Made by a program: the position numbers and the translations under genes. The notes below the pieces were generated by a model that saw nothing but the letters and a program-made list of their open reading frames with translations, did no database searches and was not told the origin of the DNA. Positions 8,120 through 15,351 of a stretch of DNA of 20,039 bases are shown piece after piece (the stretch's first letter is position 1; each line of letters starts with the position of its first letter). This DNA comes from an uncultured Clostridia bacterium (GTDB taxonomy: Bacteria > Bacillota > Clostridia > UMGS1810). The DNA lies in the NCBI GenBank assembly GCA_937959315.1, contig CALGRC010000083.1, forward strand, positions 1 through 20,039, in the 5' to 3' direction.

Positions 8120-10567
8120 TCAATATAAATTCAATGGGTTTACGTCAATGACAACCGTTGCGGGCTGTTTTTTACGATACCATTCGTCCAGCAGGCGGTG
8201 TATCAGAGCATAGATTCGCCGGCTATACCCCATTTTAATAAAAAACCGGTAGCGGTAGTTGCCATTCATTTTCATGATGGGCGCCGGAACGGCCTTATAG
8301 AGCTGGAAATACGCCTGGTGCTCTGTTTTGTATACCAACTGGTACAGGGTGTCATGAAATTGTACAGCGGCATCCCGTGCGGTTTTTTCACTTTGTGCGG
8401 AAAATGTCAGGTTGACCATTTCGCAAAACGGAGGATAACACAACTGTTTGCGCAGAACGATTTCCCGTTCATAAAATTCTTGATAATCGTTATCCCGGCT
8501 CAAACGGATCGCTTCGTGGTCAGGGTCATAGGTTTGGATAACTGCCTTTCCAGGGTATTTTCCCCGTCCTGCGCGCCCGCATACCTGGGTTATCAAATCA
8601 AATGTCTTCTCTTCTGCCCGGAAATCATCCAAATACAAACTCAAATCTGCCGCCAATACGCCAACCAATGTTACATTTTCAAAATCCAATCCTTTTGTTA
8701 CCATCTGGGTACCAACCAAAATATCTGCCTGTCTGGTTTGGAATGTATGCAATATCTGTTCGTGCGATCGCCGTCCGGCAGTGGTATCGGCATCCATCCG
8801 TATGATCCTGGCGTAAGGGAACAGGCGTTCCAATTCATCCACCACCCGTTGGGTGCCAATACCAAAATATTTGATATATGGACTGCCGCATTTTGGGCAA
8901 ACATTCAACATATCGATTTTATAGTCGCAATAATGGCATACCAGATAATGGCTGGCTTTATGATATGTCAAAGAGATATTGCAGTTGGGACACTGTGCGA
9001 CAAAGCCGCAGGCGCGGCAAGATACAAAATGGGAATATCCGCGCCTGTTTAAAAATAATATCGCTTGCTGTCCGCGGGAAAGGGTCTCTTGTATTTCCTG
9101 CTGTAATTTTTGGCTGAATATGGTGCGGTTGCCCGATTCTAATTCCCGGCGCATATCTGCGACAATCATTTCCGGCAGCGCCGCGTTCCCCACGCGCGTT
9201 TGCAGGGTGAGCAGCCGATATGCCCCCGTCTTTGCCAAATAATAGCTTTCTATCGACGGCGTTGCACTTGCCAGCAGTAATACAGCCTGTTCTTGTTTTG
9301 CACGAAACCGCGCAATTTCCCGCGCATGGTAGCGAGGGCTAGATTCTGACTTATATGAGGTTTCATGCTCCTCATCCATAATAATCAGCCCCAAGTTGTC
9401 AAAAGGGGCGAAAATGGCAGAACGTGCGCCAATTGCAATATCCACTTCGCCGCGTTTGATTCGCTTCCATTCGTCATACCGTTCCCGGATGGTCAGGGAG
9501 CTGTGCAAAACTGCTACCCGTTCGCCAAACCGCGCTGTCACCTGCCGCACCATCTGCGGGGTCAAAGAGATTTCCGGCACAAGGAATATCGCTTGTTTTT
9601 GCCGGGCAATACAGGCATCCATAAGATGCAGATAAACCTGCGTCTTGCCGCTGCCTGTAATGCCATGCAGCAAATAAGTCATACTTTGGCCGATATCTTT
9701 TTGAACCGTTTGGATAATTTCCTGCTGCTGTGCCGTTAGTTCGACTTTTACCGGTTCTTCTTCTGCCAGCCCATCTATCACACGTTTTACAGTTACAACT
9801 TCGTCATAGTCTATCAACCGTTTCTGATACAGCGCCTTAACGGTTGCATGGGTGGTTTGGCAAATCTCTAACAATTCAGACAGCGATACCGTTTCATTTT
9901 CACAAAGGGTTTCCAAAATGCGTACTTGTGCCGGGGCGCGCGTTTGTATCTGTTCAATGATACGATAGGCCTCTTCCCGCTCGATGCGCAGAAAAACGAC
10001 AGCTTGTTTGGTATCAGACATATTGTCTGCCGATTTTTGGCTGACGGTTAAAACCCCTTTTTTTTCCAAAGAACGGATGGCTGCTGCCAGTGATTTTTTC
10101 CCAATTGTTTCGCGTAACAATTCCCATTCCATGGTGCGGTGTTCTTTTAAAACCTCTATTATCTGCTCCCCAACAAGGGAATGGCTGACCGCATGCTGTA
10201 AAGCTTCTTCCGGTATGTCGTTTAAAGTAATATATTTTCGGAATTTCATGGTAACGCCTGCTGGGATTACTGTCTTAACTGCTTCTGCATACGTGCAGAA
10301 ATACCGGTGGCGCATAAACTTTATCAAAGCCACTGCATGTTCATCAAATAATGGCTCGGAATCAATGATTTTTGCAATGGGTTTTAACGCTGCTAGGCCG
10401 CTGGTTTCCACCGTTTGCAAAACATAACCTTCCATATCTTTGTTTCCGCGTCCAAATGGGACGATAACCCGCATACCGGTGGTTATTTGCCAGCCGTTGG
10501 GAATGGCATAATGATAGATTTGGTCAGTTGCACGCGTAGCGCTGTTCAAAACGACCTCTGCGACCAT
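8120..10567 (-). CDS. priA: Primosomal protein N' (replication restart helicase PriA)
   Basis: 3'-to-5' superfamily 2 helicase that recognises stalled forks and reloads the replisome. Numbered from the chosen start (815 aa): N-terminal 3'-end-binding domain (MVAEVVLNSATRATDQIYHY), winged-helix region, Walker A GITGSGKT at 302-309, DEEH at 398-401, aromatic-rich loop SSPRYHAREIA, then four cysteine pairs for two zincs at 517/520, 526/529, 544/547 and 557/560, then the helicase C lobe with GTQMVTKGLDF. The frame runs 11 codons further upstream, but AAGGAGGG lies 6 bases before the ATG at 10567 and the family begins there. It ends with a double stop (TGA TAA). A hairpin separates it from coaBC. 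At 815 residues it is within the usual clostridial range. Confidence 0.96.
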   Translation of the reverse strand: MVAEVVLNSATRATDQIYHYAIPNGWQITTGMRVIVPFGRGNKDMEGYVLQTVETSGLAALKPIAKIIDSEPLFDEHAVALIKFMRHRYFCTYAEAVKTVIPAGVTMKFRKYITLNDIPEEALQHAVSHSLVGEQIIEVLKEHRTMEWELLRETIGKKSLAAAIRSLEKKGVLTVSQKSADNMSDTKQAVVFLRIEREEAYRIIEQIQTRAPAQVRILETLCENETVSLSELLEICQTTHATVKALYQKRLIDYDEVVTVKRVIDGLAEEEPVKVELTAQQQEIIQTVQKDIGQSMTYLLHGITGSGKTQVYLHLMDACIARQKQAIFLVPEISLTPQMVRQVTARFGERVAVLHSSLTIRERYDEWKRIKRGEVDIAIGARSAIFAPFDNLGLIIMDEEHETSYKSESSPRYHAREIARFRAKQEQAVLLLASATPSIESYYLAKTGAYRLLTLQTRVGNAALPEMIVADMRRELESGNRTIFSQKLQQEIQETLSRGQQAILFLNRRGYSHFVSCRACGFVAQCPNCNISLTYHKASHYLVCHYCDYKIDMLNVCPKCGSPYIKYFGIGTQRVVDELERLFPYARIIRMDADTTAGRRSHEQILHTFQTRQADILVGTQMVTKGLDFENVTLVGVLAADLSLYLDDFRAEEKTFDLITQVCGRAGRGKYPGKAVIQTYDPDHEAIRLSRDNDYQEFYEREIVLRKQLCYPPFCEMVNLTFSAQSEKTARDAAVQFHDTLYQLVYKTEHQAYFQLYKAVPAPIMKMNGNYRYRFFIKMGYSRRIYALIHRLLDEWYRKKQPATVVIDVNPLNLY

Positions 10568-10589
10568 GCTTTCCCTCCTTATGCCGAAA

Positions 10590-10610
10590 ATGCCCCGCAT
10601 ATGGGGGCAT
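10590..10610 (-). terminator. GC-rich hairpin between coaBC and priA
   Basis: On the minus strand, arms ATGCCCC and GGGGCAT (7 perfect base pairs, 7-base loop) begin at the coaBC stop and are followed by TTTTC. This has the shape of a weak Rho-independent terminator or attenuator inside the operon. The T run is only four long, so full termination is doubtful; mRNA processing or partial attenuation are alternatives. Confidence 0.4.
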
Positions 10611-11806
10611 CAACGTTCCACACAGCAATCCAAAATGGCATCTGCCAGCTTTTCTTTTTCAGTTTTAGGAAAAGACCTCTTGCTGCCGTCCCGTCCTAAA
10701 ATGGTAACTACATTGGTATCCGACTGGAATCCAGCGCCTTCGGTTGTCAAATCATTGGCAACAATAAAATCCAAATGTTTTTCCTGCAACTTTTTTGCTG
10801 CATTGGATAATAAATTTTCCGTTTCCATACAAAACCCTATCAATAGCTGATGGGATTTCCGTTCCCCAAGCGACGAAAGAATATCTGGATTTTGTTCTAG
10901 CTCTAATACCAATCCAGAATATTTTTTGATTTTTCCTTCCGAAACATATTTGGGGCGGAAATCCGCTACTGCTGCGGCTTTGATAATCACATCGTAATGC
11001 TCCATGCGCGGCAATACCGCTTGATACATATCCTGGGCTGTTGTAACTGGTATATAGGTTACGCCATACGGCGGGCGCAGCGCAACCGGCCCGCTCACCA
11101 AAGTGACTGCCGCGCCGCGCGCTGCGGCAGCCCGTGCAAGTGCATATCCCATTTTACCGCTGGAATGGTTTGTAAGATACCGTACCGGGTCCGCAGCTTC
11201 CTGTGTCGGACCGGCTGTTACCAATATGCGCAGCCCTGCCAAATCTTTTTTGGTTACTGCGTATGCGGTTGCTTCCAAAATACGTTCTAACGGCGCCAGC
11301 CTTCCTTTCCCGCTGGTGCCGCAGGCAAGTTCGCCTGTTTCCGGTTCAATTAGCGTGTAGCCGTGCGATTTGAGTTTGAGTATATTTTCCTGTACAATGG
11401 CATTGGCATACATTTGGTCATTCATACTGGCGGCCAGCAATACCGGCGCAGTTGTTGCCATGACAGTTGTGGTCAAAAAATCATCCGCGATACCCGCTGC
11501 TAATTTCCCGATACAATTTGCAGTAGCCGGACAGATAAGGATGGCATCTGCCCGTTTGGCCAGTGAAATATGCTCTACTTCCCAGGTGTGCGGCTGCCCA
11601 AACATATCGCTTACCACAAAATTCTGTGACAGCGTTTGGAAAGTCAGCGGTGTTACAAATTCACAGGCAGCTTTTGTCATCATAACATATACCTGCGCAC
11701 CAGATTTTTTGAACGCCCGCACCAATTCTGCCGCCTTATATGCCGCAATGCCGCCGGTAACGCCTACGGCAATTGTTTTATTGTGCAGCTGATACATCAT
11801 GGTCAT
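10610..11806 (-). CDS. coaBC: Bifunctional CoaBC (PPC synthetase / PPC decarboxylase)
   Basis: Two successive steps of coenzyme A synthesis: joining cysteine to 4'-phosphopantothenate (CoaB) and decarboxylating the product with FMN (CoaC). The CoaC half (1-185) has VGVTGGIAAYK, catalytic His79 in VEHISLA, the SMN motif at 127-129 (AASMNDQMY, in place of the more common PAMN) and active-site Cys162 in GELACGTSGKGR. The CoaB half (190-398) has VTAGPTQE, HSSGKMG, AAAVADFRP and the lysine-rich KIKK at 292-295. The start overlaps the end of rpoZ by 29 bases. Three ATGs (11806, 11800, 11797) are possible and none has a visible SD, so translation probably depends on ribosomes finishing rpoZ. Confidence 0.95.
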   Translation of the reverse strand: MTMMYQLHNKTIAVGVTGGIAAYKAAELVRAFKKSGAQVYVMMTKAACEFVTPLTFQTLSQNFVVSDMFGQPHTWEVEHISLAKRADAILICPATANCIGKLAAGIADDFLTTTVMATTAPVLLAASMNDQMYANAIVQENILKLKSHGYTLIEPETGELACGTSGKGRLAPLERILEATAYAVTKKDLAGLRILVTAGPTQEAADPVRYLTNHSSGKMGYALARAAAARGAAVTLVSGPVALRPPYGVTYIPVTTAQDMYQAVLPRMEHYDVIIKAAAVADFRPKYVSEGKIKKYSGLVLELEQNPDILSSLGERKSHQLLIGFCMETENLLSNAAKKLQEKHLDFIVANDLTTEGAGFQSDTNVVTILGRDGSKRSFPKTEKEKLADAILDCCVER

Positions 11807-12071
11807 TGGCGGCCAAATGCCGGTCTTCTTCTAAAATCATATTCATAATGCGGTCGTCCACGGTAATATGATCCTGGTCGGGGTTTTTAAATGAAACCTT
11901 ATTTTCATAAATTTCATTGATGGCGATGGTGACAGGCTTATCAGAATCGCATTCAGTAAATGTCACCCCAGTCTGCACAATTTCTCTGGCACGTTTGGCT
12001 GTTGCAATCACCAGCGAATATTTGCTGTCAACTTTTTGCATCAGCTTATTGATGGATGGATAAATCATCAT
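11778..12071 (-). CDS. rpoZ: RNA polymerase omega subunit
   Basis: Small subunit that helps fold and assemble the beta' subunit and affects promoter choice. The 97-residue product has the family core IYPSINKLM...KYSLVIATAKRAREI and then KPVTIAINEIYENK; the acidic C-terminal third is variable in the family. ATGATG overlaps the gmk stop (ATGA arrangement), so either Met 1 (12071) or Met 2 (12068) may be used. A GAGG site about 10 bases upstream fits both. The end overlaps coaBC by 29 bases. The gmk-rpoZ-coaBC order is conserved in Firmicutes. Confidence 0.95.
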   Translation of the reverse strand: MMIYPSINKLMQKVDSKYSLVIATAKRAREIVQTGVTFTECDSDKPVTIAINEIYENKVSFKNPDQDHITVDDRIMNMILEEDRHLAANDHDVSAAQ

Positions 12072-12685
12072 TTTGCAAGCACCTCTTCAATAAAAGTCAA
12101 ATTGCGGTTTACTTTGCACCGCTCTGCTTCAATGATATTTTTAAACCGGTCGGTAGCCGCTTCAATGGTATCGTTAAGCAGTATGTAATCATAGCGGTTG
12201 ATATGGGAAAATTCGATTTCTGCGGTCTTCATGCGGTCTTCAATTGCTTCCGGCGTTTCGGATTTCCGGTTTAAAATCCGTTTTTTCAATTCGGCAAACG
12301 ACGGCGGCAGTACAAAAATAAACACACCTTCAGGATGTTCACGCCGTACCTGTATAGCGCCCTGTACTTCGATTTCTAAAATGACATCCTTTCCCGCTGT
12401 GAGCATTTCTTGCACCTTTTCTTTTGGAGTACCATAATAATTACCGCAAAAGGACGCCCATTCCAGCATACCGCCGGTTTCAATGAGCTTTTCAAATTCA
12501 TCGCGGGTTTTAAAATAGTAATTGACGCCGTCCTGCTCCTCATCCCGCGGGCTGCGCGTGGTTGCAGAAATAGAAAGAAAAACATTTTTATCGCGGTATT
12601 TATCAAAATAGGACTGAATAATGGTCCCTTTGCCGGTACCGGAAGCACCGGAAATTACAAATAACGTCCCTTTCCTGTTACTCAA
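12068..12685 (-). CDS. gmk: Guanylate kinase, probable TTG start
   Basis: Phosphorylates GMP to GDP with ATP; in Firmicutes a main target of (p)ppGpp. The P-loop GASGTGKGT lies near residues 13-21, followed by SISATTRSPRDEEQDGVNYYF (GMP binding; Arg and Tyr residues) and the lid region near 140. I place the start at TTG 12685: GGAGG stands 9 bases upstream, and the product then begins (M)SNRKGTLFVISG as the family does. The alternative ATG at 12694 touches the GGAGG directly, leaving no spacing, and adds three residues. The TTG overlaps the end of remA by 8 bases, and the stop overlaps rpoZ. Total length is about 205. Confidence 0.93.
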   Translation of the reverse strand: MSNRKGTLFVISGASGTGKGTIIQSYFDKYRDKNVFLSISATTRSPRDEEQDGVNYYFKTRDEFEKLIETGGMLEWASFCGNYYGTPKEKVQEMLTAGKDVILEIEVQGAIQVRREHPEGVFIFVLPPSFAELKKRILNRKSETPEAIEDRMKTAEIEFSHINRYDYILLNDTIEAATDRFKNIIEAERCKVNRNLTFIEEVLAK

Positions 12686-12947
12686 TATCCTCATCCTCCG
12701 TTACTGTGATTGTATCTTTCGCCATGCGGTTTGCGACGGTTTCAGGCTGTACGGCAGACAAAATTATATGATCGCTGTCGGTAACAATGACTGCCCGCGT
12801 CCTGCGGCCATAGGTGGCGTCAATCAACATGCCCCGGTCGCGCGCTTCTTGGATGATCCGTTTAATTGGAGCTGATTCTGGGCTGACAATTGCCACCAGC
12901 CGATTTGCTGAAACAATATTTCCAAATCCGATGTTAATCAGTTTCAT
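12678..12947 (-). CDS. remA: RemA/DUF370 DNA-binding regulator
   Basis: Small DUF370 protein. In Bacillus subtilis RemA (YlzA) is a ring-forming DNA-binding protein that activates biofilm-matrix and osmoprotection genes; in Clostridia its targets are largely unknown. The 89-residue product reads MKLINIGFGNIVSANRLVA and contains the conserved RDRGMLIDATYGRRTRAVIV region with its basic residues, then an acidic tail (EDEDIE). The frame opens four codons earlier, but GGAGG sits 5 bases before the ATG at 12947, which is also the family start. It lies between yicC and gmk exactly as yloC-ylzA-gmk in Bacillus. Regulation is presumably from the promoter ahead of yicC. Confidence 0.94.
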   Translation of the reverse strand: MKLINIGFGNIVSANRLVAIVSPESAPIKRIIQEARDRGMLIDATYGRRTRAVIVTDSDHIILSAVQPETVANRMAKDTITVTEDEDIE

Positions 12948-12964
12948 AATTTCCTCCATCTAGG

Positions 12965-13843
12965 TTATTCGATATTCTGTACCTGCTCACGCAGTTTTTC
13001 TAATTCCGCCTTTATTTCGACCACTGCCTTTGCAATGGCAAAATCATTGCATTTAGAACCAATGGTGTTTGTTTCTCGGTTGAGTTCCTGGATGATAAAT
13101 TCCAATTTACGGCCAACCGGCTGTTCCGACTCTAGGAGCAGGCGGAATTCCTTTAAATGGCTGCGGAAACGGATCAATTCCTCTGTCACATTGATTTTAT
13201 CGGCAAAAATAGCCACTTCTGTCAGCAAACGCGTTTCATCTACCTGTGCATCTCCAAGCAATTCTTCAATTCTTGCTTTGATACGGGTACGGTATTCATC
13301 TACCGTCACTGGTGAACGCGCTTCAATGGCCGATAGTGTAGATTCCAAATTGGCAATTGCACCGGTAAAAAAATGGAATAACCGTTCCCCTTCCCGCTGC
13401 CTGTTCTGGATCAAATCGTCCAGCGCGCATAGAAGCACTTGCTTGGTGTCTTCTGTTATCTGTTCTTTATCCTGCTCTTTTTTTTCAATGGTAAATAAAT
13501 CCGGCAGCCTTGCCATATTAGAAACTGTCATATCGTTTTGCAGGCCAAACGATACGCCCAATTCTTGAAGTGCATCATAATACCCCTTGGCAAGTTCTTG
13601 ATTCAATATTACACTATGGCCATTATCCTGTACGTTATCGAATTGGATTGTCACATCTACTTTCCCTCTGCTGATTTTAGGGGCTAGGCAACTGCGTACC
13701 AATTCTTCTAAGAATGCATATTGCCGAAAGACCCGTACATTATAATCCAAATAACGGTTGTTGACTGATTTCATTTCTACCACAATCCGGTAATTGTCAT
13801 AGTGACGTTCACTTCTGCCATAACCCGTCATACTTTTTATCAT
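12965..13843 (-). CDS. YicC/YloC family endoribonuclease
   Basis: First gene of the long run. The family (YicC in E. coli, YloC in Bacillus) has been shown to be an endoribonuclease taking part in RNA turnover. The protein is 292 residues, the usual size. It opens MIKSMTGYGR, continues with VEMKSVNNRYLD at 23-34, has a charged helical middle, and ends in the signature region ELIRFRSHL...GRKLEFIIQELNRETNTIGSKCND, which carries the conserved acidic and basic residues. AAGGGG stands 10 bases before the ATG. A sigma-A type promoter is just upstream. It is cytoplasmic, with coiled-coil tendency at the C-terminus. Confidence 0.95.
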   Translation of the reverse strand: MIKSMTGYGRSERHYDNYRIVVEMKSVNNRYLDYNVRVFRQYAFLEELVRSCLAPKISRGKVDVTIQFDNVQDNGHSVILNQELAKGYYDALQELGVSFGLQNDMTVSNMARLPDLFTIEKKEQDKEQITEDTKQVLLCALDDLIQNRQREGERLFHFFTGAIANLESTLSAIEARSPVTVDEYRTRIKARIEELLGDAQVDETRLLTEVAIFADKINVTEELIRFRSHLKEFRLLLESEQPVGRKLEFIIQELNRETNTIGSKCNDFAIAKAVVEIKAELEKLREQVQNIE

Positions 13844-13887
13844 CGTTATGATTCCCCTTGTACAGTACCTGCAATCATATCTAAATT

Positions 13888-13917
13888 ATTATAGCACAAA
13901 TTTTAGTAAAATTACAA
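13888..13917 (-). promoter_or_regulatory. Sigma-A type promoter for the yicC-rsgA run
   Basis: On the minus strand TTGTAA (13912-13917), an 18-base spacer and TATAAT (13888-13893), with TG one base before the -10 (TGCTATAAT, extended -10). The predicted start point near 13881 gives a leader of about 38 bases before yicC. It lies in the only AT-rich gap of the region (13844-13970). No convincing terminator for the upstream gene is visible there. Confidence 0.75.
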
Positions 13918-13970
13918 TAAGAAAACGCAAAAAAGCTGAAATTAACATTTACATTGTGTTCCAAAAGTGT

Positions 13971-14918
13971 TCAAAAAAATTTCCGAACCGCTTTTCCATG
14001 TAAATAATCACACCGTTTGCCTTGCCAAGAATTTGCCTGTTCCATCTGCGCGTCGATAAAATCTTTGATTTTCCACCAGCTTGTCCCATAATTGGAAAAC
14101 ACAACATCTTGTTCCTTGGCGCGCCCTATTACACGCTGAATCACCATATCCGGATATACCGTTTCCAAGAATAAAATTACCTTGCGGGCATAGTCTTGCC
14201 ACGTTCCCATTGAAAAAGCCCCCGCCTGATAGGCGGCTGCAAGCGGCGTACCCTTTACAAGATATAAACTATGCAGTTTTGCTTGTTCCACTCTGAGGCT
14301 GGATAGGATTTTTGCCGTTTCCTCCACATCGGTATCGGTATCGCCCGGCAAATTCAATATCACATGTGCGCAAACCGGGATATGCATTTGATGGGCGCAC
14401 AATACTGCGTCAATAAATTCTGCCAGCGTATGCCCGCGGTTGATAGATTGCAGGGTATGATAGTTCGCCGTCTGCAATCCGAGTTCCAAACTGCATTGAA
14501 TTCCGTAACGGCTGCGGATGTCATCCATCGCTTGTAAATAAGGGGCGCTCACACAATCTGGCCTTGTAGAAACAGCAATTTCCACGATATCCGGCTGTTC
14601 TGCCGCCTCTTTCAAAAGGGCTGCAAATTGTGCCTGAGGCAGATAAGTATTGGAATAGTTTTGAAAATAAGCGATAAAAGCGCCTGCTTTATATTTTTGC
14701 CCGATATATGCGCGTTTTTTTTGCAACTGTTCGGTTACAGAAAGGGAGCTGGGCAGCGCTTCAAACGCTGTGCCGCGCGCGCCGCAAAACGCGCATCCTC
14801 CTACTCCCAGGCAGCCATCCCGGTTTGGGCAGGTGAGCGGCAGGTTCACTGGTAATTTATATACCCGTTTCCCATATGTATTTTTCAAATAGCTGGCATA
14901 TGTCCGATACCGTTCCAT
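13971..14918 (-). CDS. TIGR01212 family radical SAM protein (YhcC/YtqA type)
   Basis: Radical SAM enzyme of the YhcC/YtqA type whose reaction is not established. The opening RYRTYASYLKNTYGKRVYKLPVNLPLTCPNRDG is diagnostic. Cluster cysteines are in CPNRDG and GGCAFC, a wider spacing than the standard CxxxCxxC, as normal in this family. Later marks are YFQNYSNTYLP, VSTRPDCV, LELGLQTAN, and HVILNLPGDT, all typical. Two ATGs are adjacent (14921, 14918). AAGGAG is only 2 bases before the first and 5 before the second, so the second is preferred. It follows a small membrane protein gene by under 10 bases, and the two probably share a message. Length (about 315) is normal. Confidence 0.9.
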   Translation of the reverse strand: MERYRTYASYLKNTYGKRVYKLPVNLPLTCPNRDGCLGVGGCAFCGARGTAFEALPSSLSVTEQLQKKRAYIGQKYKAGAFIAYFQNYSNTYLPQAQFAALLKEAAEQPDIVEIAVSTRPDCVSAPYLQAMDDIRSRYGIQCSLELGLQTANYHTLQSINRGHTLAEFIDAVLCAHQMHIPVCAHVILNLPGDTDTDVEETAKILSSLRVEQAKLHSLYLVKGTPLAAAYQAGAFSMGTWQDYARKVILFLETVYPDMVIQRVIGRAKEQDVVFSNYGTSWWKIKDFIDAQMEQANSWQGKRCDYLHGKAVRKFF

Positions 14919-14927
14919 CATTACTCC

Positions 14928-15287
14928 TTATCGTTGAAAAAAAGCGTCCTTCATATTGTTGTACTGTTCGGCTGTTGTATAATAGATAAACGCATATTCA
15001 TCACACAGCCGTAATGCAATTTCCGCAGTATCATCCTGCGATCCCAAGTCTACTATCAAAATATTTGGCACATATCCGCCGGCTGTCAATTTAAGATGTT
15101 TCCAAATCAGCAGCCGCACGATACCCTCTAAATTGTCCTGTTGGTTTTTGACCTTGACAACCAGAAAGATATCATCGCTGATATATGGTTTTTTGCGGAA
15201 TACCGCCATAAAAAATCTGCGGGCAATATCAATTACCGCATAGATGACTAAAACTGTGACAGCCGCTTTCCAAAAGATTGTCCACAT
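14928..15287 (-). CDS. Small membrane-anchored protein, half-glycosyltransferase-like
   Basis: I do not recognise a named function. The 119 residues start with one membrane helix (about 5-22, TIFWKAAVTVLVIYAVID), then a basic patch (ARRFFMAVFRKKP) suggesting a cytoplasmic C-terminal domain. That domain reads VVKVKNQQDNLEGIVRLL...ILIVDLGSQDDT, resembling the first beta-alpha-beta units of GT-A (family 2) glycosyltransferases, where VDxGSxDxT binds the nucleotide sugar. The rest of a transferase is missing, so catalysis is unlikely from this protein alone. The SD (GAGAGG) is inside the 3' arm of a long hairpin. It is followed by the radical SAM gene. Coding status is supported by SD, spacing and normal codon use. 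Confidence 0.75.
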   Translation of the reverse strand: MWTIFWKAAVTVLVIYAVIDIARRFFMAVFRKKPYISDDIFLVVKVKNQQDNLEGIVRLLIWKHLKLTAGGYVPNILIVDLGSQDDTAEIALRLCDEYAFIYYTTAEQYNNMKDAFFQR

Positions 15288-15296
15288 AACAGAACA

Positions 15297-15341
15297 CCTC
15301 TCTGCATGGATATGGGAATGATAGTATCCTATGCAAAGAGG
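15297..15341 (-). promoter_or_regulatory. Long hairpin after metK covering the next gene's SD
   Basis: Arms 15297-15312 and 15325-15341 pair as CCTCTTTGCAT/ATGCAGAGAGG with one mismatch, extended inward past one bulged base by GGATA/TATCC, leaving a 12-base loop. On the minus strand it begins about 10 bases after the metK stop. Its 3' arm contains GAGAGG, the SD of the 119-residue gene 9 bases further on. There is no long T run after it, only TGTTCTGTT. It may be a partial terminator, a 3'-end protector of metK mRNA, or a translation-blocking stem. Confidence 0.6.
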
Positions 15342-15351
15342 CTTGGTCTTG

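Noticed and set aside
8198..9052. Plus-strand open frame of 284 codons
   Set aside because: It lies wholly antisense to the well-supported priA; its protein is rich in Cys, His and Gln without motifs, and there is no SD.
13035..13568. Plus-strand open frame of 177 codons
   Set aside because: Antisense to yicC, Ser/Arg-rich shadow translation.
13844..13970. Terminator for the radical SAM gene
   Set aside because: T-rich tracts are present, but only a 4-pair AT-rich stem (AACA/TGTT) could be formed; not convincing.
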